NCBI GenBank assembly: GCA_017561935.1
Contig: JAFZBE010000049.1
Coordinates: forward strand, 1 to 52,110
Direction: 5' to 3'
DNA from: Bacteroidales bacterium
Lineage (GTDB): Bacteria > Bacteroidota > Bacteroidia > Bacteroidales > UBA3663
DNA: 52,110 nucleotides
Shown: positions 1 through 6,912 of the stretch, piece by piece
Numbering within the stretch: the first letter of the stretch is position 1
Layout: each line of letters starts with the position of its first letter
Program-made: the position numbers and the translations under genes
Notes under the pieces: model-generated
Databases searched by the model: none
What the model saw: only the letters and a program-made list of their open reading frames with translations
Told to the model about the DNA's origin: nothing

Positions 1-279
1 TAATAGTCCCTAAAGTCTCTAGAGTCCGCAGATATTTTCTCTACGGACTTAAAGGACTTAAAGGACAGTGTGGCTCCAAGCTAATAGTCCCTAAAGTCCT
101 ATTAGTCCGTAGAGATTATTATTTCGTAGAGTAATTCGGACGACCCTCGGAGCGCGCAGCGAATATCTGTGTCCATCTGCGCTGATCTCTGTGTGACCTT
201 TGCCCACGCTTTGCGTGACGTCGCTTCTTGTCACATACAAAAAAGTTTTCGGACCTTTTCGTGTTTTCGGACCTTTTCG
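1..279. repeat. Left copy of a ~275-bp imperfect direct repeat
   Basis: This stretch recurs almost base for base at 448-722, an offset of 447 bp. Shared blocks include TAATAGTCCCTAAAGTCTCT, a double CTTAAAGGA motif, CGACCCTCGGAGCGCG and the block TTTGCCCACGCTTTGCGTGA. The copies diverge by scattered substitutions and small indels, mostly in the second half. A third, shorter piece (about 405-447, ending GGCTCCAAG) precedes the second copy. Short reading frames inside show no protein family and differ between copies, so I read it as non-coding. The copy may begin upstream of the window. Its origin is unknown. Confidence 0.85.
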
Positions 280-447
280 GAATCCTTAAACAATGTTCTT
301 TCGGGTTCCCGAAAGTACTTTGGGGTTATTCCGAAAAATTCCCAAAAAGACGAAATATCCGAAAATTCTTTTTCGTCCACACCAATTCTCAAATTCTTCT
401 TTCTCTCTACGGACTTTTTGGACTTAAAGGACAATGCGGCTCCAAGC

Positions 448-722
448 TAATAGTCCCTAAAGTCTCTAGAGTCCGCAGATATTTTCTCTACGGACTTAAA
501 GGACTTAAAGGACAGTGTGGCTCCAAGCTAATAGTCCCTAAAGTCCCAAGAGTCCGTAGAGATTACTATTCCGAAGTGTAATTCAGACGACCCTCGGAGC
601 GCGTAGCGAAAATCTGTGCCTATCGCGCTGATCAGTGTGACCTTTGCCCACGCTTTGCGTGACGTCGCTTCTTGTCACGCAGAAAACGTTTTAGGGCATT
701 TTCGTGTTTTCGGACCTTTTCG
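448..722. repeat. Right copy of the ~275-bp direct repeat
   Basis: Second copy of the element at 1-279. The first 100 bases are nearly identical; the later part differs by small substitutions and a few missing bases. Downstream, 723-819 is AT-rich and contains short repeats of ATTCTCAAATTC and ATTCGTG but no gene. Together with 280-447 this leaves about 820 bp without a credible coding region before the promoter of the BspA-like gene. Confidence 0.85.
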
Positions 723-819
723 TTCACACCAATTCTCTAATTCTCAAATTCTTGAAAAAACAAATTCATGATCATTCGTGATAATTCGTGTTCAAGAAAA
801 TACAAATTTTGGTGAATAA

Positions 820-851
820 TTTGTATGGATAAAATTTTTTCCATATCTTTG
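820..851 (+). promoter_or_regulatory. Bacteroides-type promoter of the BspA-like gene
   Basis: A -33 box TTTG (820-823) is separated by exactly 20 nt from a -7 box TATCTTTG (844-851). This matches the Bacteroidota consensus TTTG / TAnnTTTG. Transcription should start near 857 and give a leader of roughly 45 nt before the ATG at 903. Confidence 0.8.
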
Positions 852-902
852 CGCCATCAAAGCACCACTTTGACAAATAGTTGAATCTAACCCGACATCG
901 AT

Positions 903-3179
903 ATGAACACCAACACCCGACAAACATCATTCCTTACCAGGGCAGCGCTGACCCTGCTGCTCTTCTTCGTTTGCGCCTTTTCCGCCAGAAGCGCCACTTA
1001 CGTTCCCTGTTCCGTCAACCTCTCTTCGGGCCAAGAATCCGCCTCATGTGTAGGTGGTTCCGTCAGCTCGAACGGGGCTCATGTGACCGTCTCTCCTCGT
1101 ACGGATTTCAGAGTTGCAAGAGTATCTTGGTCATATACTCTTGATGATGGAACTGAAGGGGAGCGACAATTGACCGAAGACCAACTATCGGGTGGCTACA
1201 ATGCCGGTGGTGCTTATGGAACAGTGACCGTTTCATTCAAGACCGAAACCGAAAACGTGCAGGTGACTTTCAATTTGAATGGCTATGGAGGGGAGGCTCC
1301 CGCCACCCAGGATCTGTCCATTGGCGATAAGGTGACAAGGCCGGATGATCCGACCGACGAAAATTACGAATTTTTCGGTTGGTATTATGACGCAGCCTGC
1401 ACGATACCCTTCGACTTCGATGTCGCATTAAGCTACTCCACGCCGTATGCCAGCTACACGGATTCCAATGCTTCGGCATCGCCTCACTTCAATCTGGTAA
1501 TCTATGCCAAGGGGAGAGCGTATGTGGAAGGATATTGCGGAAAGGTGGATGATACTCACGACGGCAAGCAGTTGACATGGAGCGGTTACAAATACTTTCC
1601 TGGTGATGTGATCGATGTTCTTACTATCAGCGGCAATGGCGAGATGGCGGACGGTGCTTTCAGTAGGGGTAAACTAAATACCGTTATCATCAATGAGGGG
1701 GTGACCACCATCGGACAATATGCCTTCTATATCTGCACCAGTCTGTCCTCGGTCACCATTCCTTCCAGCGTGACCACCATTGGGAGTCAGGCCTTCTATC
1801 GCTGCTCTGGGCTGAAGTCGGTCACCATCCCCTCCAGCGTGACCTCCATCGGGCAAGGTGTCTTCTGTGACTGCTCCAGTCTGACCTCGGTCACCATCCC
1901 TTCCAGCGTCACCTCAATCGGACAAGATGCGTTCATGGACTGCACCAGTCTCTCATCGATCACCATCCCTTCCAGTGTGACCACCATCGGTGAAGGTGCC
2001 TTCATGAGCTGCACCAGCCTCTCATCGGTCACCATCCCTGCCAGCGTGACTACCATCGGGCAAGGTGTCTTCTGTGACTGCTCCAGTCTGACCTCGGTCA
2101 CCATCCCTTCCAGCGTCACCTCAATCGGACAAGATGCGTTCATGGACTGCACCAGTCTGTCCTCGGTCACCATCCCTTCCAGCGTGACCTCCATCGGCCA
2201 AGGTGTCTTCTGGAGCTGCACAAGTCTGACCTCGGTCACCATCTATGCTCCTCCGTTGGCAACCTATGGTAAGTATGCTTTTGACATAAATGCCGACGGT
2301 CGCAAGATCTATGTCTATAGCGACTTCGTGGACGACTATAAAGCGGGATGGCCAGAAGAAGCCGGCAACATCAAGCCCATACCGAATGCAACGATATCCG
2401 CGCTGACCCTGGCTGACAATACCGACAACACCAGTGCGATCGCGGTCAGCGACGGCAAGCTGGCCGACGTCACCCTGCAGGGGCGCACACTCTACAAGGA
2501 CGGCTCGTGGAACACGCTCTGCCTGCCCTTCGCGCTCGACGCCACACGGACAGCCGAACTGCTCGAATACCCCGAAGCGCTGATGACACTCAAGAGCACC
2601 TCGTTCGAAGGGGGCACCCTGACGCTGACCTTCGAGGATGCCACCGCGATCGAAGCAGGCAAGCCGTACATCGTGAAGTGGACACGCGCCACCGACTACA
2701 CCGACGACAACACCCACAACCTCTATGCGCCGACATTCAGCTGCGTTCCCATAACACAATCCACCGCCAGCGTCAAGACGCAAGACATCGACTTCGTGGG
2801 CTCCTACAGCCCCATCAGCCTTTCAGCCAATGACAACACGGTGCTCTACCTCGGTGCCGACAACACCCTATACTATCCTAGCACCGCGATGACCATCGGC
2901 TCCTGCCGCGCCTACTTCCAGCTCAAGGGCGACCTCACCGCCGGCGACTCCGGCCCTCAAGCCATCCGCGCCTTCAAGCTCAACTTCGGCGAAGAAACAG
3001 GCCTTGAAACGGTTCATGGTGAAGGGTTCATGGTTAATGGTGAAGGGTTCATGGTTAATGGTGAAGGGTTCATGGTTAATGGTTTTGGCTGGTACACTCT
3101 CGACGGACGCCGTCTCGATGCCCAGCCCGCAGCTCCGGGCATCTACCTCCACAATGGGCGCAAGCTCCTCATCAAGTAA
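903..3179 (+). CDS. BspA-type leucine-rich repeat surface protein (LRR_5) with InlB B-like repeat
   Basis: A 758-residue exported protein. Residues 1-30 form a signal peptide (basic start, LLLFFVCAF core, cut near ARS-A). Residues about 117-175 resemble the InlB B / Listeria-Bacteroides repeat (VTFNLNGYGG ... FFGWYYDAAC). Residues 267-450 are eight tandem 23-residue LRR_5 units of the form VTSIGQxAFxxCTSLSSVTIPSS, the Treponema pallidum/BspA type. The rest is a beta-rich region followed by a GEGFMVN triplication at about 708-727 and a C-terminal GWYTLDGRRL...PGIYLHNGRKLLIK segment. That end resembles the terminal sorting or anchoring domains of secreted Bacteroidota proteins, so type IX secretion is possible but unproven. 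BspA proteins in this family bind host matrix or mediate co-aggregation; the ligand here cannot be read. The ATG at 903 fits the promoter 50 bp upstream. Confidence 0.9.
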   Translation: MNTNTRQTSFLTRAALTLLLFFVCAFSARSATYVPCSVNLSSGQESASCVGGSVSSNGAHVTVSPRTDFRVARVSWSYTLDDGTEGERQLTEDQLSGGYNAGGAYGTVTVSFKTETENVQVTFNLNGYGGEAPATQDLSIGDKVTRPDDPTDENYEFFGWYYDAACTIPFDFDVALSYSTPYASYTDSNASASPHFNLVIYAKGRAYVEGYCGKVDDTHDGKQLTWSGYKYFPGDVIDVLTISGNGEMADGAFSRGKLNTVIINEGVTTIGQYAFYICTSLSSVTIPSSVTTIGSQAFYRCSGLKSVTIPSSVTSIGQGVFCDCSSLTSVTIPSSVTSIGQDAFMDCTSLSSITIPSSVTTIGEGAFMSCTSLSSVTIPASVTTIGQGVFCDCSSLTSVTIPSSVTSIGQDAFMDCTSLSSVTIPSSVTSIGQGVFWSCTSLTSVTIYAPPLATYGKYAFDINADGRKIYVYSDFVDDYKAGWPEEAGNIKPIPNATISALTLADNTDNTSAIAVSDGKLADVTLQGRTLYKDGSWNTLCLPFALDATRTAELLEYPEALMTLKSTSFEGGTLTLTFEDATAIEAGKPYIVKWTRATDYTDDNTHNLYAPTFSCVPITQSTASVKTQDIDFVGSYSPISLSANDNTVLYLGADNTLYYPSTAMTIGSCRAYFQLKGDLTAGDSGPQAIRAFKLNFGEETGLETVHGEGFMVNGEGFMVNGEGFMVNGFGWYTLDGRRLDAQPAAPGIYLHNGRKLLIK
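1701..2252 (+). repeat. Eight tandem 69-bp LRR units
   Basis: Eight 69-bp units encode the 23-residue LRR_5 repeats. Units 3-4 and 6-7 are nearly identical DNA: 1846-1951 and 2053-2158 match over 106 bp without a mismatch, offset 207 bp or three units. This points to recent duplication or gene conversion of whole units in frame. Confidence 0.9.
3024..3083 (+). repeat. 21-bp tandem repeat inside the coding sequence
   Basis: The unit GGGTTCATGGTTAATGGTGA plus one A (21 bp) occurs twice in full and once in part, after a related half unit at 3011-3023. It adds the peptide GEGFMVN three times between the beta-rich domain and the C-terminal domain. Its composition is unlike the surrounding codons. 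Confidence 0.9.
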
Positions 3180-3213
3180 TTTCACGAACTATCGATATTT
3201 ATATAAATGATAT

Positions 3214-3243
3214 GTGATTTTTGTGATTTTTGTGATTTTTTTA
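3214..3243. repeat. Triple GTGATTTTT 9-mer after the BspA-like gene
   Basis: Three perfect tandem copies of GTGATTTTT lie between the BspA-like gene stop and its terminator hairpin. No gene is visible in 3180-3401; apart from this tract and the hairpin at 3268-3294 I see nothing there. Confidence 0.8.
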
Positions 3244-3267
3244 TCTAAATAATCATAACCAATGCAG

Positions 3268-3294
3268 AAACGCGTCCGACTTTGCGACGCGTTT
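3268..3294. terminator. Intrinsic terminator after the BspA-like gene
   Basis: AAACGCGTC and GACGCGTTT form a 9-bp stem around a 9-nt loop. Its A/T ends make it usable in either direction, for the plus-strand BspA-like gene and the minus-strand amidase. The U tract is short. Confidence 0.6.
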
Positions 3295-3401
3295 CCGCGT
3301 TTTGTTAGGGCTTGCCCGACTTTGAGCGGAGGTCTCACATTTTGAGATTGCTCGCCGTGGGGTTAGGGTTCATTCTGCGCATTGCTGCGCTCCGAGAGGT
3401 G

Positions 3402-3830
3402 TCAATCGCGTGTAGGAGTTTCGAAGATGTAGGCATATTCCACCGAAGCGGGAGGAGAAAGGCACGGACACGCCTTGCGTGGGTTCAGTTCGTGGTGTCC
3501 CACAATCCGCGCATCGGGATAGTGTGCGTGCAGGATCTGGAAAACCTCGTCGAGCGCCTGCAACTGCTCGGCAGTGCGGTTGTCCTCGAAGCGCACATCT
3601 GCTGAAAGGCTTCTCCCGCCTTCATAGCAGATTCCGATGCTCTGCGAATTGAAGTCCTTCACATGACAACCTTTTTCTGCAACGGGACGACAATAGTACA
3701 ACGTACCATCCCGACGTATGTAGATATGATAGCCCGGGAACTGTCCGAAGCCGCGTGTCTTATGGCTGGCCATGAGTTTCTCGATTGAAAAGTTCTGGTC
3801 GGGACGCGTGTCCGAGCAGTGCAGCACCAA
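3402..3830 (-). CDS. N-acetylmuramoyl-L-alanine amidase (Amidase_2 / T7 lysozyme type), abnormal 5' end
   Basis: A small zinc amidase expected to cut the bond between N-acetylmuramic acid and L-alanine in peptidoglycan. Zinc ligands by comparison with T7 lysozyme are His4 (VLHCSDT), His112 (VGHHEL) and Cys121 (KACPC). FPGYHIYIRRDG at 32-42 is the usual core strand. The family normally has several residues before the first His. The frame indeed continues upstream as RKIKLL, but it has no ATG before a stop at 3858-3860; only TTG (3828-3830) or GTG is available. An ATG at about 3880, followed by 14 codons, reads into the gene in the wrong frame. So the start is either non-canonical or broken by a one-base frameshift. 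No signal peptide is seen. Related genes often belong to phage or mobile regions. Confidence 0.7.
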   Translation of the reverse strand: MVLHCSDTRPDQNFSIEKLMASHKTRGFGQFPGYHIYIRRDGTLYYCRPVAEKGCHVKDFNSQSIGICYEGGRSLSADVRFEDNRTAEQLQALDEVFQILHAHYPDARIVGHHELNPRKACPCLSPPASVEYAYIFETPTRD

Positions 3831-3949
3831 GAGCTTAATTTTCCGGCTGAGTCTCGGCTATTGAAGCCAGAGACGAGGCCATTTTCACCTAAATATCAAT
3901 GAAAGCATTTGTTGTTATATAGAAGCGTCAAAAGAAATAAAAGAATATT

Positions 3950-4615
3950 ATGGCAGACAAGATTAAGAAATCGTACAAGTTTAGCAAGAGTTTCTACGAC
4001 GATGCAATTACGCAAGGGAAATGGTGGAGTAAGCTTTACTTCAAGTTGCTCTGGGGAGGTGTCGATGATAACGAGATAGCTCGCAGGGTGCTCAGTTGGA
4101 TTCCTGATGACTTCTCAGGCAAGTTGCTTGATGTTCCTGTTGGCACAGCTGTATTTACAAAGGATAAGTATCGTCGTATGACGAAGGCCGACATCACCTG
4201 TCTGGACTACAGCCAGGATATGCTGGAACAGGCAGAAAGCCGATTCCGTGGTTTAGACATCACGAATATCAAGACGATGCAGGGCGATGTGGGCGCATTG
4301 CCTTTTGAGGACGGGACGTTCGACAAGGTGCTCTGCATGAATGGGCTCCATGTGTTTCCTGACAAGGGAAAGGCATATTCCGAGATTCTACGTACTCTAA
4401 AGCCTGGAGGCGAACTGCTTGCATGTTTCTACATTGCAGGAGAACAGAAAGTGGCCGACTGGCTCGCCCGTACCGTTATGACCCGCATGGGATGGTTCAC
4501 GCCTCCCTTCGACACCGTTGTAACCCTGAAGCAACGTTTGGAGCCTTACTACGATATTGTTGACTTCCACGTAGAGGGTGCGATGGTATATTTTAAGGCA
4601 AAAAAAATTCCCTGA
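3950..4615 (+). CDS. Class I SAM-dependent methyltransferase
   Basis: A 221-residue soluble protein of the UbiE/Methyltransf_11 type. The SAM-binding motif I is LLDVPVGTAVF (about 59-69), a variant of DxGxG with Pro in the second position. LDYSQDMLEQA is motif II, MQGDVGALPFEDGTFDKVLC covers the SAM adenine site and strand 4, and LKPGGELLACF is the post-motif strand. The substrate is not evident. The last codons (Ile-Pro-stop) lie in DNA that belongs to a ZIP transporter gene read in another frame, so the original C-terminus may have been lost or replaced at this junction. No clear promoter box is visible in the ~90 bp upstream, which is shared with the divergent amidase. Confidence 0.85.
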   Translation: MADKIKKSYKFSKSFYDDAITQGKWWSKLYFKLLWGGVDDNEIARRVLSWIPDDFSGKLLDVPVGTAVFTKDKYRRMTKADITCLDYSQDMLEQAESRFRGLDITNIKTMQGDVGALPFEDGTFDKVLCMNGLHVFPDKGKAYSEILRTLKPGGELLACFYIAGEQKVADWLARTVMTRMGWFTPPFDTVVTLKQRLEPYYDIVDFHVEGAMVYFKAKKIP

Positions 4616-5024
4616 GGGTATGGCCATTGGTGTCGTGTTGGCTGGAGCTGGTCAGGCGGGAGTTGGCATCAGTGCTGCCAGTACGCTTGTTGTGTCACTC
4701 GGCATTGCGATTCAGAATATACCAGAAGGTGCTGTCGTTTCCATTCCGATGCGAGCTTCAGGCAAATCGTGCATCAGGTCGTTCCTGTTGGGATGCCTGA
4801 GTGGCATCGCCCAGCCTCTTGGTGCCATTCTCGTGATTTTACTTGCAACCCTATTCATCCCCATGCTCCCTTACATGCTGGCCTTTGCTGCAGGAGCTAT
4901 GCTTTACGTAGTTGTAGAAGAACTCATACCAGAAGCCAGCAGTGGTCAGCATACCAATCTCAGCACCATCTTTTTTGCTGCAGGGTTTGCAATGATGATG
5001 CTGCTTGATGTGTGTATGAATTAA
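4608..5024 (+). pseudogene. 3' half of a ZIP/GufA-family metal transporter
   Basis: From FPEGMAIGV onward the frame matches the C-terminal half of GufA-like ZIP transporters. It has TM4 with the PEG metal motif, TM5 with LGIAIQNIPEGAVVSIPMR, a GLSG-like loop (GCLSGIAQPLG), TM6-7 (LAFAAGAMLYVVVEELIPE) and a last helix ending MMLLDVCMN. The family has about 250-270 residues and eight helices. Here the first three helices and the His of HNxPEG are gone, replaced by methyltransferase DNA. A GTG at 4578 could start translation but gives only unrelated residues. I judge it a truncated, non-functional transporter. Confidence 0.8.
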
Positions 5025-5224
5025 CAGACGATGTTTTTCAAAAAAAATCACAAAAATCATTCTCACTTTATCATAACACGTTGATAGCTCTTCGCGCGTA
5101 ATATTTTATTATTATAATTAATATATAATATTTTATTTAAAAAATATTTGCAAATAAACGCACCCCCCTTAAAATCAATTGTCCCCCACGGATAATGACA
5201 AATGATAATTGAGAAATGTGATTT

Positions 5225-5362
5225 TTTGCATAAAAATTGCAGGCTGGTCCTCACGGATGAGCCTGCTTGCTTCATTACTTCTATAATTTATTTGAGTCAA
5301 AGTATGCCATGAAAACATACTTTTCTCGGTGCAAAGATAGGGTTTTTTGGTCATCGAGCAAA
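5225..5362 (-). other. Possible leftward small transcription unit in AT-rich intergenic DNA
   Basis: The 430 bp between the ZIP fragment and hsdM hold no gene. On the minus strand there is a promoter-like pair, TTTG (5359-5362) and TATCTTTG (5332-5339), spaced 19 nt. About 60 nt after the expected start a hairpin GCAGGCT (5260-5266) / AGCCTGC (5239-5245) is followed by AATTTTTATG. This could yield an RNA of roughly 90-100 nt. The same hairpin could instead be debris of a terminator. No known RNA family is recognised. DNA from 5090 to 5160 is extremely AT-rich. Confidence 0.3.
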
Positions 5363-5389
5363 ATAATTTTGTACAAAATAGACAAAATA

Positions 5390-5421
5390 TTTGCTTTTTT
5401 CGATGCAATTAGCTATATTTG
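5390..5421 (+). promoter_or_regulatory. Promoter of the type I restriction-modification operon
   Basis: TTTG (5390-5393), 20 nt, TATATTTG (5414-5421). Transcription would start near 5428, leaving a leader of about 27 nt before the hsdM ATG at 5455. It is the only promoter box seen before the eight-gene hsd operon. Confidence 0.75.
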
Positions 5422-5454
5422 CACCCAAATATACCTTTTCCCAAAATAGAAATA

Positions 5455-6912
5455 ATGAAATACGAGAATACATTCAAAGCTATAGACCAGATCCTATGGA
5501 AGGAGCAGGGATGTGGCAGTGAATTGGACTATTTGGAGCAGAAATCGTGGATGCTGTTCATGAAATACCTTGATGACCTGGAGACAGAACGCGAGGAAGA
5601 AGCCGAGCTTGAAGGCAAAACTTATAAGCGGCTCGTGACAGGTTTCTATCGTTGGAGCCAATGGGCAGCACCTAAAAAGAAGGACTCGGAAACAGGCAAG
5701 ATGGTGATTGATACCGTCAATGCAATGACTGGGGATGACCTTGTGGCGTTTGTTGACCAGAAACTCTTCCCATATCTGAAGGACTTTCAGAATACTGCGG
5801 CTTCTACCGATACGCTTGAATATAAGATAGGTGAAATCTTTGGTGAGCTGCATAACAAGATTCGCTCAGGATTCAATATGCGAGAGATCATCAACATGAT
5901 TGATGAGCTCCATTTCCAGAGTGCCGAGGACAAGCACGAAATGACGGTGCTTTATGAGAGCAATATCCAGCGCATGGGTAATGCAGGTCGTAATGGTGGA
6001 GAGTATTACACACCACGCCCCTTGATTCGTAGCATCATCAAGGTGGTTGACCCCAAGATTGGTGAAACGGTCTATGACCCTGCTTGTGGTTCGGCAGGCT
6101 TCCTTTGCGAGGCTTTCCTCTACATGAAAGACAAGATCAAGAGTGTGAAGGACCACGACATCTTGCAGAAAGAGACATTCTTTGGTAAGGAGAAGAAAGG
6201 TCTGCCCTATATCATCGCCACCATGAATATGATATTCCACGGCGTATCAGCGCCCAACATCACTCATGGAAACACCCTTGCCATGAACCTCAGTCAGATT
6301 CAGGAGAGCGACCGCAAGAATGTCATCCTTGCCAATCCTCCCTTTGGTGGTAACGAACGTGGCGAGGTGTTGCAGAACTTTGAGATTCGCACCTCAGAGA
6401 CAGCCTATATGTTTATGCAGCACTTTATCAAGATGCTGAAGGCTGGCGGTCGTGCCGGTATTGTCATCAAGAATACTTTTCTAAGTAATGGTGATGCAAG
6501 TGCCATCAGAAAGATGCTATTGGAGAACTGCAACCTTCATACCATCTTAGATCTTCCTTCTGGTGTATTCACTGGTGCTGGAGTAAAGACGGTTGTTTTA
6601 TTCTTCACCAAGGGCGAGCCAACGGAAAAGATTTGGTACTACCAGGTTGATAAGCACTTCACCAAGACCCAGCCATTGACTGAGGCTGATATGCAGGAGT
6701 TCCTTACCCTGCAGAAGACGAAGGCTGAGAGCGAACATTCGTGGACGCTTGATGTCAGCACTCTCGATGATGCGTGTGACCTCAGCGTGAAGAACCCCAA
6801 TAAGGTGGAGGAAGTTGATGAGCGCACACCAAGCGAGATTGCAGAAACAATCCTTGCCCTCAACAGCGAGAATCAGACTCTTATTGAAGAATTAATGGAG
6901 ATGGTGAAATGA
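5455..6912 (+). CDS. hsdM: Type I restriction-modification methyltransferase subunit HsdM
   Basis: The 485-residue modification subunit transfers a methyl group from SAM to adenine N6 in the target set by HsdS. Residues 1-130 form the helical HsdM_N domain. The N6 methylase core carries motif I DPACGSAGFL (208-217) and catalytic motif IV NPPF (294-297). The C-terminal part (about 430-485) is helical and suits contact with HsdS. I chose ATG 5455; a TTG 36 nt upstream lies inside the promoter -7 box and cannot be the start. The stop overlaps the next start in ATGA, which suggests translational coupling. Length is normal and all motifs are intact. Confidence 0.95.
   Translation: MKYENTFKAIDQILWKEQGCGSELDYLEQKSWMLFMKYLDDLETEREEEAELEGKTYKRLVTGFYRWSQWAAPKKKDSETGKMVIDTVNAMTGDDLVAFVDQKLFPYLKDFQNTAASTDTLEYKIGEIFGELHNKIRSGFNMREIINMIDELHFQSAEDKHEMTVLYESNIQRMGNAGRNGGEYYTPRPLIRSIIKVVDPKIGETVYDPACGSAGFLCEAFLYMKDKIKSVKDHDILQKETFFGKEKKGLPYIIATMNMIFHGVSAPNITHGNTLAMNLSQIQESDRKNVILANPPFGGNERGEVLQNFEIRTSETAYMFMQHFIKMLKAGGRAGIVIKNTFLSNGDASAIRKMLLENCNLHTILDLPSGVFTGAGVKTVVLFFTKGEPTEKIWYYQVDKHFTKTQPLTEADMQEFLTLQKTKAESEHSWTLDVSTLDDACDLSVKNPNKVEEVDERTPSEIAETILALNSENQTLIEELMEMVK

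Noticed and set aside
169..581. Open frames of 67-117 codons at the left edge
   Set aside because: They follow the repeated DNA, differ between the two copies, match no family and have no promoter or proper start context.
1701..2252. Regular 69-bp repeats as a possible CRISPR array
   Set aside because: They lie in one open frame, encode LRR_5 units and have no unique spacers.
1796..2783. Long minus-strand frames opposite the LRR region
   Set aside because: They are the mirror of the repeats on the coding strand and have no own signals.
3011..3086. 21-bp repeats as a CRISPR or phase-variation tract
   Set aside because: There are no spacers, and the unit length is a multiple of three, so gain or loss would not switch the gene off.
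5063..5408. Minus-strand frames upstream of hsdM
   Set aside because: They are very AT-rich and low-complexity and overlap the hairpin and promoter-like sites; no family is recognised.
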